Assembly (NCBI RefSeq): GCF_022427145.1
Contig: NZ_JAKSXN010000025.1
Span: forward strand, 1 to 64,000
Reading direction: 5' to 3'
Source of the DNA: Paenibacillus timonensis
Lineage (GTDB): Bacteria; Bacillota; Bacilli; Paenibacillales; Paenibacillaceae
DNA: 64,000 nt
Part shown: one piece after another, positions 17,186 to 25,463 of the stretch
How the letters are laid out: each line of letters begins with the position of its first letter
Position numbering within the stretch: position 1 is the stretch's first letter
Translations under genes and position numbers: made by a program
Notes under the pieces: model-generated
What the model saw: the letters and a program-made list of their open reading frames with translations, nothing else
The model's database searches: none
Told to the model about the DNA's origin: nothing

Positions 17186-18163
17186 TTACATGCCCAGCAC
17201 CGGGTGCGGTACATAGGGTTCCTCGAGCCGGGCGATTTCCTCCGGCGTTAAACGGAGCGATACCGCGGCAACGGCATCTTCCAGATGATGCGGTTTGGTT
17301 GTGCCGACGATCGGCGCCGTCACCGGAGATTTTTGCAGTACCCAAGCCAAGGCAACCTGGGCGCGCGGCACGCCGCGATGAGCCGCGACCTCGGCGACGC
17401 GCTCGACGACCTTACGGTCGGCCTCCGCCGTCGTCGCGTACAAACGTTGGCCGAACAGGTCGCTTTGCGAACGTTCGCTTTGTTCGTCCCAATCGCGGGT
17501 CAAGCGGCCGCGAGCCAGCGGGCTCCACGGAATAACCCCGATGTTTTCCGCTTCGCACAGCGGCAGCATCTCGCGTTCTTCCTCCCGGTACAGCAGGTTC
17601 AGGTAGTTTTGCATCGAGACAAATCTAGTCCACCCGTGCCGCTCTGCCGTATGAAGCGCTTTGAGAAATTGCCAGGCATACATCGAGGAAGCCCCGATAT
17701 AACGGGCCTTGCCGGCCTTGACGACATCATGGAGCGCCTCCATCGTTTCTTCGATCGACGTCGTGGGATCCCAGCGGTGAATCTGATACAGATCGACGTA
17801 ATCCGTCCCCAGACGCTTAAGGCTATGGTCGATTTCCGTCAGGATCGCTTTGCGGGACAAACCACCGCCGTTCGGACCGGGACGCATCCGCCCGTGGACC
17901 TTGGTGGCGATCACGATCTCGTCGCGATTGGCGAACGCTTTAAGTGCCCGCCCCACGATTTCTTCGCTGGTCCCGTCGGAGTACACGTTGGCCGTGTCAA
18001 TAAAATTAATGCCAAGCTCGAGTGCCTTGCGGATAAACGGACGGCTTTCGTCCTCGTTCAGCGACCAAGGATGCGCCCCGCGGTCCGGTTCGCCATAGCT
18101 CATGCAGCCCAGGCAGATGCGCGATACCTCAAGCCCGGTTCGTCCCAGCTTCACATATTCCAT
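17186..18163 (-). CDS. aldo/keto reductase
   Basis: The 325-residue NADPH-dependent oxidoreductase has a TIM-barrel fold. It shows the catalytic D-Y-K-H tetrad in context: FIDTANVYSDGTSE (Asp, Tyr), ATKVHGRM (Lys) and YQIHRWD (His). GASSMYAWQF and the late VTAPIVGTTKPHHLEDAV block are typical of the YajO/Tas-like group. ATG 18163 follows GGAAGGGG. It is a single gene with its own terminator. The substrate is not predictable. Confidence 0.92.
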   Translation of the reverse strand: MEYVKLGRTGLEVSRICLGCMSYGEPDRGAHPWSLNEDESRPFIRKALELGINFIDTANVYSDGTSEEIVGRALKAFANRDEIVIATKVHGRMRPGPNGGGLSRKAILTEIDHSLKRLGTDYVDLYQIHRWDPTTSIEETMEALHDVVKAGKARYIGASSMYAWQFLKALHTAERHGWTRFVSMQNYLNLLYREEEREMLPLCEAENIGVIPWSPLARGRLTRDWDEQSERSQSDLFGQRLYATTAEADRKVVERVAEVAAHRGVPRAQVALAWVLQKSPVTAPIVGTTKPHHLEDAVAAVSLRLTPEEIARLEEPYVPHPVLGM

Positions 18164-18237
18164 GCTTCATGCCCCTTCCGCTCGCATATTGAATTTCCTT
18201 TTCTGCCCTTTCATTATAACGCAACCGGCATCTGCAC

Positions 18238-19131
18238 CTAAATCTCCTTTAAAGTACGAACGCGCTCTTGAATCAGCGCAATGAATTCCCGGGCGGCCGC
18301 GCCAAGGTATTTATCCTTCAGGTGAACGATCCCAACCTCCCGGGTCAAAGCGGGATTCCGCAACGGGAGGAGGCACAAATCCCGCAATTCGTACATATCC
18401 AGCAGCGTCTTGGACAGGATCGTCACGCCTGCGCCGGAGCGGATCAGCCGCAGCAAGGAGTCGATAGTGGTCGTTTCGATTTGGGGCTGCAACGTAAACC
18501 CCTTGACTGCGCAAGCCGCATCGACCAGTTGGCGGCAGCGATGCGTCGGAGGAAACATAACCACTGCTTCTTCGGCGATGCGTTCGAAATCGAAGGAGGT
18601 TTGCCCGGCCAGAGGATGGGCCGCTGGTGCGACGAAATAGAAATCCTCCTTGTACAGGGGGATGGCAGCGAATCGCTCGTCCTCCTCCTGCGGCAGGATC
18701 GTCACCGCAAAATCGACCTCCTCCGACACCAGGTACTCGATTACGTCTTCGACCCCGAGCAATTTGAGCTGCAAGCGGGGATAACGCGGATAGAATTCGC
18801 CAAGAAGCCCGGATACGAGTTCGTTTAATTCCCCGATCAACGTGGCCACTGCCAACTCGCCGCGTTCCAGATGATGCAGCTCGGAAATTTCCTCACGAAC
18901 CCCGGCCAATGAGTTGAAAATGGCGGCGCTATATTTTTGCAAAATATGACCTGCCGGTGTCATCGTAATTTTTTTGCCGATCCGATTGAACAACGGGACC
19001 CTTAACTCGTCCTCCAATAGCTTGATTTGATAACTGAGGGTCGGCTGCGAGATATTCAAGCGTTCGGCCGCTTTCGTAAAATGCAGCTCCTGGCAAACCG
19101 CTTTGAAGCATTCCAGTTGCCTTAGTTCCAT
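18238..19131 (-). CDS. LysR-family transcriptional regulator (CynR-like)
   Basis: The 297-residue protein has an N-terminal helix-turn-helix (QELHFTKAAERLNISQPTLS at about 15-34) and a periplasmic-binding-like effector domain (VDFAVTILP, GAGVTILS). It is divergent from an HD-domain protein that resembles cyanamide hydratase, the usual arrangement for a LysR and its target. The shared 140-bp spacer contains a symmetric AT-rich site (19180-19217). Confidence 0.9.
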   Translation of the reverse strand: MELRQLECFKAVCQELHFTKAAERLNISQPTLSYQIKLLEDELRVPLFNRIGKKITMTPAGHILQKYSAAIFNSLAGVREEISELHHLERGELAVATLIGELNELVSGLLGEFYPRYPRLQLKLLGVEDVIEYLVSEEVDFAVTILPQEEDERFAAIPLYKEDFYFVAPAAHPLAGQTSFDFERIAEEAVVMFPPTHRCRQLVDAACAVKGFTLQPQIETTTIDSLLRLIRSGAGVTILSKTLLDMYELRDLCLLPLRNPALTREVGIVHLKDKYLGAAAREFIALIQERVRTLKEI

Positions 19132-19179
19132 TCGTACTTCATCCTCCCCGGATCACGGATATCGATTTAAACTATCTAT

Positions 19180-19217
19180 CATTATCATCGAAACAATCAT
19201 ATTGATCAATGATAATG
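19180..19217. promoter_or_regulatory. LysR operator candidate
   Basis: CATTATCAT (19180-19188) and ATGATAATG (19209-19217) form a perfect 9-bp inverted repeat, with the palindrome ATTGATCAAT (19201-19210) inside. This lies in the spacer between the LysR gene and its divergent neighbour, where LysR T-N11-A sites are expected. Confidence 0.5.
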
Positions 19218-19271
19218 TCGAACGGTACAATGAGCCTGAAATGAATAGAACCCGATCATTGAGGAGGAACC

Positions 19272-19913
19272 ATGATGCCGAATTGGATTGCCGAAATCAA
19301 AATCCCCGATAGCAAGCTCGCTTTGGAAGCCGCCGAATTGCTGCGCGAATACGGAGACGAACTGCTGTGGAACCACTCGAACCGCGTATTTTTATTTGCC
19401 GCCATACAGGGGAACCAAGCGAACGTGAACTATGACGCCGAATTGCTATACATCAGCGCCTTGTTCCACGATTTGGGCCTCACCCCGCAGTACAGCAGTC
19501 CGGACAAACGTTTTGAAGTGGACGGCGCCGACGCAGCCCGCGAATTTCTGAGAAGCCGCGGCGTCCCGCAGGAATCCATCCGGTTAGTGTGGGATGCGAT
19601 CGCGTTGCATACCACCCTCGGCGTCGCCGAATACAAAGAATCCGAAGTCGCCTTGCTCTACTCCGGGGTTGGTTATGACGTGATGGGCGAGAATTTCGAA
19701 CGGATTTCGGAAGAGGTCCGCCAAGAGATCGTAGCCGCCTTTCCCCGCAACGATTTCAAGAACCGCATCATCCCTGCGTTTTTTGAGGGCTTTAAGCACA
19801 AAACGGATACCACCTTCGGGAATATCAAAGCCGACGTGTGCGCCGCCATGATTCCCGGTTTCCAACGGAAGAACTTTTGCGACTGCATCCATCACTCCCC
19901 TTGGAGGGAATGA
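19272..19913 (+). CDS. HD-domain protein, cyanamide-hydratase-like
   Basis: The 213-residue metal-dependent HD-domain protein has ligands H35 (LLWNHSNRVF), H66-D67 (ALFHDLGL) and later DAIALHTT. Overall order and length resemble the Ddi2/cyanamide hydratase family, which hydrates cyanamide to urea. A nucleotide-related hydrolase cannot be excluded. Two ATGs are adjacent (19272 and 19275); AGGAGG at 19262-19267 favours the second by spacing. The divergent LysR gene probably controls it. Confidence 0.82.
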   Translation: MMPNWIAEIKIPDSKLALEAAELLREYGDELLWNHSNRVFLFAAIQGNQANVNYDAELLYISALFHDLGLTPQYSSPDKRFEVDGADAAREFLRSRGVPQESIRLVWDAIALHTTLGVAEYKESEVALLYSGVGYDVMGENFERISEEVRQEIVAAFPRNDFKNRIIPAFFEGFKHKTDTTFGNIKADVCAAMIPGFQRKNFCDCIHHSPWRE

Positions 19914-19931
19914 ATCGCAATTTGTGGTGGC

Positions 19932-20891
19932 TTATACCGTTGAACGTTCGATGAAAAGGAGGGGAATCTCCAGATGGGACCGGGTATCCGCGGTGGCTTG
20001 GCGGAACAACTGCCGGCCGATCTCCGCCAGCGGAATCTCGAACGTCGTCATATTAAGCATCTTGGCGATAGGTTGGTTATCGAACCCGACGAGGGCCAGC
20101 TCGTCCGGCACCCGGATACCTCGCTCCGTACAATAAGCCAGAATGCCTGCGGCAACCTGATCACTGGTCACCAGCAACGCGGTCGGCGGATCCTCCATCC
20201 GCCCGATCCGCTCCATGATCCATTCCCCGTCTTCCAGCAGGGCGCAGTCATAAAAGACGTAATCCGGGCGGTACGCCTGATGTTTGCCGGCAAGGAAATC
20301 CCGGTAGGCAGCGGTTCGCCTCAGGCTGTTCGGGCTGGATTTGCGAGCCAGGCAATACCCGATCTTCCGATGTCCTTTGCTCCACAAATAGGTTAACGCC
20401 CGGGTAAAACTGCCGTAATGGTCGAAAAAGATGGACGACACGTTCCGGCCCCGGCCATCCTCCAGCACCGTAATCGGCCCGTACTTCGCATATTCCTCGA
20501 CAACCTCCCATTCGCAGGCCCGGGATCCGATGATCAGCCCGTCGATCTGCTTCAGCTTCAGCATCATCAACGCATCCAACTCCCGGTCAACCTCGTAATC
20601 GGTCTGGATGAACACCAGCTTGTAGTTGTCCTTCATCGCCTCATCCGCAATTCCGTCTACCAGCATGCCGTAGTACGGACGACGAATGGAAGGAACGACG
20701 ACGCCGATCAGATTCGTTTTGCCCCGGCTAAGATGGACGGCGTTAATATTCCGCTCGTAATTTGCCGCCTCCATGGCTCGCTTCACCGCTTCTCTTTTGT
20801 CCGGGCTGACGTAAGGGTGGTCGTTAATCACTCTGGAAACGGTTGATACCGATACTCTTGCCCGTTTAGCTATCTCCTTGATATTGGCCAT
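19932..20891 (-). CDS. LacI-family transcriptional regulator
   Basis: The 319-residue repressor has a helix-turn-helix NIKEIAKRARVSVSTVSRVI at the N-terminus and a hinge (AVHLSRGKTNLIGVVVP). The sugar-binding-like domain contains MLKLKQIDGLIIGSRA and LALVGFDNQPIAKML. GGAGGAGGAG precedes ATG 20891. No sugar operon is adjacent. The divergent gene at 21051 is a possible target, with an operator-like palindrome in its promoter. It ends tail-to-tail with the HD gene. Confidence 0.9.
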   Translation of the reverse strand: MANIKEIAKRARVSVSTVSRVINDHPYVSPDKREAVKRAMEAANYERNINAVHLSRGKTNLIGVVVPSIRRPYYGMLVDGIADEAMKDNYKLVFIQTDYEVDRELDALMMLKLKQIDGLIIGSRACEWEVVEEYAKYGPITVLEDGRGRNVSSIFFDHYGSFTRALTYLWSKGHRKIGYCLARKSSPNSLRRTAAYRDFLAGKHQAYRPDYVFYDCALLEDGEWIMERIGRMEDPPTALLVTSDQVAAGILAYCTERGIRVPDELALVGFDNQPIAKMLNMTTFEIPLAEIGRQLFRQATADTRSHLEIPLLFIERSTV

Positions 20892-20978
20892 GCCATCCGG
20901 TCTCCTCCTCCAATTGATGTGCGATTCGGCTTCTTGAATACCACTTTACCGTATATGGGGCAATTGCAAAAGAAGGGG

Positions 20979-20998
20979 TTGACCTGAAATGCGTTTCA
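20979..20998 (+). promoter_or_regulatory. LacI-type operator candidate next to a -35 element
   Basis: TTGACC (20979-20984) resembles a -35 box and is directly followed by TGAAATGCGTTTCA (20985-20998), an imperfect 14-bp palindrome of LacI-family type. The -10 element is weak (TTAAAG at about 21003). The site lies between the LacI gene and the gene at 21051. Confidence 0.4.
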
Positions 20999-21050
20999 TC
21001 CCTTAAAGTGACTTCAGTAGAGGAATCGGAACAGTCGAGGTGAAGAAACG

Positions 21051-21635
21051 GTGCTCAGTTACGAGGAGACGATCGTGGAGATGGAGCAGCGCCACGCCAG
21101 CTGGCTACAGCTCCTGGACCAATCCGCCGAGCGGCTGGAGAAGGTCTTGCTTGAGTTGCCGGTGCCGCAGAACGTAAGGGCCTATGCCTACATGCAGGGA
21201 TTAACCCGGTTTCACAAATCACTGCTCGCCTTGCGTCTGCTTGTCGTTTCCGGTTTCGGCGACGAGGCAGCCAGCGTGTTACGGCGCCTGGCGGAAACGG
21301 CGGTGACAGTGAAATACGTCTCGATCTGCGGGGAGTCGCAGCTGTGGCCCCTGATGGAGGGGGCCGAATTCATTCCGGCGGTACAAGCCGACACCGCTAA
21401 GCGTGACATTCCGGACCTGCGAATGCTCGCGGAACAAATTGGCATGCCGGAATGGAAGGATGACATCCGGCCGGGGGATCTTCTCGTCGGTTTGGGTCCT
21501 CTATCTGAAACGGAAGATCCCGAGGACTGGTTTCCGCTGATCGGGCCCGCCCCGTTTGATGCCGCCGGCCTGCTCTCGAAAGGCTGCCGTTTAGCGGTCA
21601 TCCTGTTAGATACCGTACCGGAATGCGGTTCCTAA
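21051..21635 (+). CDS. hypothetical helical protein
   Basis: The 194-residue protein starts at GTG 21051, 8 nt after GAGGTG. Residues 1-105 look all-helical (MEQRHASWLQLLDQSAERLE, FHKSLLALRLLVV, ASVLRRLAETAVTVKYV). They resemble the helical core of DUF5677-like proteins that carry a conserved Arg-Arg-Glu region, but the match is not firm. The C-terminal part is Pro-rich and less structured. No signal peptide or membrane segment is seen. The divergent LacI regulator may control it. Confidence 0.65.
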   Translation: MLSYEETIVEMEQRHASWLQLLDQSAERLEKVLLELPVPQNVRAYAYMQGLTRFHKSLLALRLLVVSGFGDEAASVLRRLAETAVTVKYVSICGESQLWPLMEGAEFIPAVQADTAKRDIPDLRMLAEQIGMPEWKDDIRPGDLLVGLGPLSETEDPEDWFPLIGPAPFDAAGLLSKGCRLAVILLDTVPECGS

Positions 21636-21654
21636 GGCGTTCCGAACGGCGCGT

Positions 21655-22389
21655 TCAGCGGGAAATCAGCTTTAACCACGTTTCCGCCGCTTGCGCCGAT
21701 ACGTTTTCCGATAATCTCGCTCCCGCAAGGATGGGCAGCCAGGATAGGATCTCGTCCTTGGAGAACCGGCTTTTCTCGCAATAGAATTGCAGGTAAAGAT
21801 CGGCGATTTCTTCGGACAGCTCATAATAAAGCAAATAGGATCGGCAGGCATCCGCCCGGGCATCCCCTCTCGTCGAATCTACCCAGTCAATAACGAACAG
21901 CCCCGTATCGGCCTGAATGAGGTTATGTACATGGAAATCGCCGTGACAAAGCCGGGTCCCTTCCGGCTGATCCTGCAACCGGCGCAGCAGATCTTCTTGC
22001 TGCCGAAGGGTTAAACCGGAGGCCGCGATCTTATGCGCGAGCCGCTCCGTCATTGCCGGCCAAGAGGCCGCTTCCGCTCCGTGGATCCGAATCTGCATCT
22101 CCGCGGCCTGGCTGAGGTAATCGGCCGCTTTCCCTGGCTCGCGCCGGATCCGTTCCCCCAAAGTCGGGCCGGGAACGTACTCCATCACGATCGCCTGCTG
22201 CCCATCGATCCGCTCTAGACCGTGTACCTTCGGTACCGGCAGCCCGCAGTCGCGAGCCCATCGCTGCTTGTCGGCTTCGCGGCCAGCCTCGTCATGCGGT
22301 AATCCCCGATGAAACAGTTTATAGATTTTCCCTTCGTGCAAATAGATTTGCGCCGTGTTTCCCTTTCCGATTTGCTGATCCAACACCAT
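21655..22389 (-). CDS. aminoglycoside-phosphotransferase-fold kinase
   Basis: The 244-residue protein has the APH/choline-kinase fold. The glycine loop is IGKGNTAQIYLHEGKIYKLF, the hinge IVMEYVPGPTLGE, the catalytic loop CHGDFHVHNLI and the metal Asp FVIDWVDSTRGD. ATG 22389 follows AGGAGGG; an upstream open extension to 22431 lacks a site. The substrate is unknown. It is probably a small-molecule kinase rather than a resistance enzyme. It converges on the hypothetical gene. Confidence 0.9.
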   Translation of the reverse strand: MVLDQQIGKGNTAQIYLHEGKIYKLFHRGLPHDEAGREADKQRWARDCGLPVPKVHGLERIDGQQAIVMEYVPGPTLGERIRREPGKAADYLSQAAEMQIRIHGAEAASWPAMTERLAHKIAASGLTLRQQEDLLRRLQDQPEGTRLCHGDFHVHNLIQADTGLFVIDWVDSTRGDARADACRSYLLYYELSEEIADLYLQFYCEKSRFSKDEILSWLPILAGARLSENVSAQAAETWLKLISR

Positions 22390-22538
22390 GCTTATCCCTC
22401 CTAGATTTACTTCGATTTTATCACAGTTCACCCTGGCTCTAGACGGAAGAATCCCTCATCCATACCGACACTTCGTGATATAGTAGAAAACAAGCATGTG
22501 ATGTGCGTAAGATGCCGGGTTAAGGAGGTTCTCCAGAG

Positions 22539-23444
22539 ATGAAGTTCAATCAAATTACCTGCGTGGATAACGTCGGGCTCGAAGGTTGGGCCTTGGAAGA
22601 ATTGCAAACGTTCTCGAAACAACCGATTATCCGGTTTGACCAGGATCCGCAAAACAAAGACGAGGTAATGGAAAGAATCCAAGATGCGGATTGCGTACTT
22701 GTATCTTGGCGAACGAAAATCGATCGCGAAGTGATTGCAAGCCACCCCTCGATCCGCTATATCGGCATGTGCTGCAGCCTGTATGACGAGCGATCGGCCA
22801 ACGTCGATATCGCTGCGGCGAGAGCGCATGGTATCGAGGTCCGGGGAGTCCGCGATTATGGTGATGAAGGGGTTGCCGAATTCGTCATGAGCGAGCTTAT
22901 CCGCTTGCTCAAAGGTTTGGGCCCGCACCAATGGCTAAGCGAACCGGTCGAATTGCAGCAGCGCAAGCTGGGCATCATCGGGATGGGGGCAACCGGCCAG
23001 ATCTTGGCGCATCGGGCTTCCGCTTTCGGCATGCGCGTCCAATATTTCAGCCGGAACCGCAAACCGGATTGCGAACAGGAAGGTTATGAATATGTTCCGC
23101 TTCGCGATCTGCTGCAAACTTCGGAGATCATCTCCATGCATTTGCCCAGAAACACCAAGCTCCTTGGGCCCGAGGAATTCGCCGCTTTGGGTCACGGCAA
23201 AATTCTGGTGAATACTTCCCTCGGAGCGCCTTTTGATGCTGCTGCGTTTCGGGAATGGATCCAGGAGAGCGGAAACTATGCGATCTTTGACGCGGATGGT
23301 GCAGGAGAGTTCAAAACCGAGCTTCACCGCTATCCCCAAATCATCTATACCGCTAAAGTGTCAGGTTTCACCCGGGAGGCCAGAGGAAGGTTATCTCGCA
23401 AAGTATTGGACAATCTGACGGGTTATCTAGGGACTAGCCAATGA
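22539..23444 (+). CDS. D-2-hydroxyacid dehydrogenase homologue lacking the catalytic triad
   Basis: The 301-residue protein has the Rossmann fold of the D-isomer 2-hydroxyacid dehydrogenases, with dinucleotide loop GIIGMGATGQILAHRA (about 145-160) and SRN after the second strand. The family's Arg-Glu-His triad is missing. The NTxRG segment reads VNTSLG (L228), the DVFE position reads DADG (G254), and TPHxxGxT reads TAKVSGFT (K273). The cofactor site looks intact, so it may bind NAD(P) without normal dehydrogenase chemistry, or use other residues. AAGGAGG precedes ATG 22539. It is a single gene followed by a terminator. Confidence 0.85.
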   Translation: MKFNQITCVDNVGLEGWALEELQTFSKQPIIRFDQDPQNKDEVMERIQDADCVLVSWRTKIDREVIASHPSIRYIGMCCSLYDERSANVDIAAARAHGIEVRGVRDYGDEGVAEFVMSELIRLLKGLGPHQWLSEPVELQQRKLGIIGMGATGQILAHRASAFGMRVQYFSRNRKPDCEQEGYEYVPLRDLLQTSEIISMHLPRNTKLLGPEEFAALGHGKILVNTSLGAPFDAAAFREWIQESGNYAIFDADGAGEFKTELHRYPQIIYTAKVSGFTREARGRLSRKVLDNLTGYLGTSQ

Positions 23445-23448
23445 AAAA

Positions 23449-23492
23449 AACAGCCTCGCAACCGCTCCGAAGAGCGAGTTTGCGAGGCTGTT
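23449..23492. terminator. bidirectional terminator
   Basis: AACAGCCTCGCA and TGCGAGGCTGTT (12 bp) enclose an inner GCTC/GAGC hairpin, with A and T flanks, between converging genes. Confidence 0.8.
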
Positions 23493-23520
23493 GTTCTTGC
23501 AGCAGCGCATTAGGCAAGGT

Positions 23521-25080
23521 CTATTCCTTCGCGGCGGCTACCAGACTGACCGCATTTCGGCCATTCCGCTTCGAATCGTATAGGGCGGCGTCCGCGTCCC
23601 GAAGCAGCGATTCCAGCGTATCACCGGCAACAAGCGAAGGGGCTACGCCAAAGCTGGCCGTGATGCCGATAGAATCGGTCCCGGTTAGAAGCGGCTCGGC
23701 GCTCAACGCCGAACGCAGCCGTTCGGCCCATTCGACCGCTTCCCCGATCGCGGCATCCGGCATGCCTACCGCGAATTCTTCCCCGCCGTAACGGGCGAAC
23801 AACGCCCCCGACGGCAGGATGCGGCGGCATACCTCGGTAACGTGCACGAGCGCCAGGTCCCCCGTCTCATGCCCGTATTTATCGTTGATCCGCTTGAAAT
23901 AATCGATATCGAACAAAATGACGGCGAACGGCTTCCCGGCCGCCGTCGCTTTTTCCAACATCTCCTTGCCTTGACCGAGAAACCGTCTCCGGTTCGGAAC
24001 CCCTGTCAATCCGTCCAGGAAGGCCAAATTTTGAAGCTGGTCCTGCAACCGCTTTTGTTCCGTAATGTCGATCAACAGCAGCAGCGTCCCCAGTGCGTCG
24101 CCGCCTTTGCTGATGACGGGCGAGGATCGGATCAGACAGGTGATCGGGCCGGCGGCGGTTTTCCAGTGCAGTTCCTCCTCCATGCCGTCGACGGAATGGA
24201 CGAAGGGGAACGCCTCCCCCGTCAGCTCCGGCCATGCTTCGAACAACGTTTTGCCGATCGTTCGATGACTTACCCTCGGCAGCAGCCCTGACAACGCCCG
24301 GTTATAATCAACGATACGGTGCGCGCCGTCAAGGACGATAACCCCTTCCCGCATGCTTTCGAACAGGCTTTCCTTGGCGATCGGCACGATCGTCAGCATC
24401 CGCGAAGAGACGATTGCCCAGATATACATCGCGGAAGTCAGGCACAGCACCATCGGAACGGGGTCCATTCCCCACGGCGTGGCTCCCATCAAATACAGGA
24501 AGGCGGCCAGCATCGGGATCACTTGCGAAACGATTAATGTGGCGTGCTGGATACGGTACATCTTTTTCGTATGCCTCCAGCGACGCAGCAGCACCACCAA
24601 ACCGCCAAGCAGGCAGCCGAAAGTGTAGGCACCGTGAACGATATACCATTCCCCAATATCAATGTCGACCAGCGGCACCGGGGAGGACTCCCGGATATAG
24701 ATGTCTTTGTAAAAAAGATGGTGAACGTCATTCGTGGCGACCAGAAACAACGTAATCGCGGGAATGATGAACATCGCCGCAACCATCTTGCGCGAAACGT
24801 TTCTGCCCAGGTAGCGGAAAACGAGCAGCAAGCTTAATACTGCGGAGGCAGGCATCCCGATATACTCCACGACGATCCACCGCTTGATCTCTTCCAGCGA
24901 GTCGCTGGACAGCTCGAAAGCGAATCCGAAAATGTAAATGGCCAAGGCGGCGTTATAGATCAGGAAGGTGCGCGCATAAGGGATGCTTGTTCGATGAGCA
25001 AAAGCGTAAATACCCAGAAAAAAATTCAGCACGCCCGAAGTAGCGACGAGCGTAATATATACGTTGATTTCCGATCCCAT
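23521..25080 (-). CDS. membrane diguanylate cyclase (7TM-PAS-GGDEF)
   Basis: The 519-residue protein has about seven N-terminal membrane helices of the histidine-kinase N-terminal 7TM type (residues 8-230), a PAS domain (about 240-350, GVIVLDGAHRIVDYN) and a GGDEF domain. The active signature is RYGGEEFAVGMP, and metal Asp is in ILFDIDYFKRIND. The position of the inhibitory RxxD site, five residues before GGEEF, reads PSGA, so product inhibition is unlikely. It should synthesise cyclic di-GMP at the membrane. There is no dedicated partner nearby. Confidence 0.92.
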   Translation of the reverse strand: MGSEINVYITLVATSGVLNFFLGIYAFAHRTSIPYARTFLIYNAALAIYIFGFAFELSSDSLEEIKRWIVVEYIGMPASAVLSLLLVFRYLGRNVSRKMVAAMFIIPAITLFLVATNDVHHLFYKDIYIRESSPVPLVDIDIGEWYIVHGAYTFGCLLGGLVVLLRRWRHTKKMYRIQHATLIVSQVIPMLAAFLYLMGATPWGMDPVPMVLCLTSAMYIWAIVSSRMLTIVPIAKESLFESMREGVIVLDGAHRIVDYNRALSGLLPRVSHRTIGKTLFEAWPELTGEAFPFVHSVDGMEEELHWKTAAGPITCLIRSSPVISKGGDALGTLLLLIDITEQKRLQDQLQNLAFLDGLTGVPNRRRFLGQGKEMLEKATAAGKPFAVILFDIDYFKRINDKYGHETGDLALVHVTEVCRRILPSGALFARYGGEEFAVGMPDAAIGEAVEWAERLRSALSAEPLLTGTDSIGITASFGVAPSLVAGDTLESLLRDADAALYDSKRNGRNAVSLVAAAKE

Positions 25081-25228
25081 CTCTATCGTTCTCCATGTCC
25101 TTGAATAATCGCAAATTTTGCTAACTTTGATTGTACAGGAAGTCTCACCGGATAGATATCTTTTTAAGGCGATAGACTTATATTTGCAAACCTATATATG
25201 AATTACATTCTATCACCTCTATAATTCA

Positions 25229-25309
25229 TTAGTAATATTTACGATTAAGATCTTTGGACTCCTCAAAAAAAGATTCCTCATCGTTTGGATTAAAATACTT
25301 CCTCCCCAT
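25229..25309 (-). CDS. possible small ORF (26 codons)
   Basis: ATG 25309 follows AGGGGGCGG and opens a 26-codon frame of acidic and aromatic residues (begins MGRKYFNPNDEESFFEESK) ending in TAA at 25229. A TATACT -10-like hexamer lies about 25 bp upstream, inside the T-rich tail of the ara terminator. No family is recognised. It could be a real small protein, or chance. Confidence 0.3.
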   Translation of the reverse strand: MGRKYFNPNDEESFFEESKDLNRKYY

Positions 25310-25342
25310 CTTGTCCGCCCCCTAATGTTAACTTCAGTATAC

Positions 25343-25397
25343 AAAAAGGTCCCCATACAACTAAACACTTTTTTTAAGTGTCCCGTGTATGGGTACC
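25343..25397 (-). terminator. terminator of the araBDA operon
   Basis: Arms GGTCCCCATAC (25348-25358) and GTATGGGTACC (25387-25397), plus inner AACACTT/AAGTGT pairing, form a long hairpin followed on the minus strand by TTTTTG. Confidence 0.8.
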
Positions 25398-25463
25398 AGT
25401 TTAGTAGCTCACGCTGAGCAATGCCGAACTCCTGTTGAATATACAGCCGGGAACGATCAGACT

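Larger units (their letters stand above)
25081..25463. other. intergenic region between diguanylate cyclase and ara operon
   Basis: It holds the araA terminator (25343-25397) and a possible 26-codon minus-strand frame (25229-25309). The rest is AT-rich, with no recognised gene, and presumably includes the promoter of the cyclase gene near 25090-25200. Confidence 0.5.

Noticed and set aside
22428-22931. 167-codon minus-strand frame overlapping the hydroxyacid-dehydrogenase homologue
   Set aside because: No ribosome binding site or domain. The plus-strand gene has a clear Rossmann fold and start.
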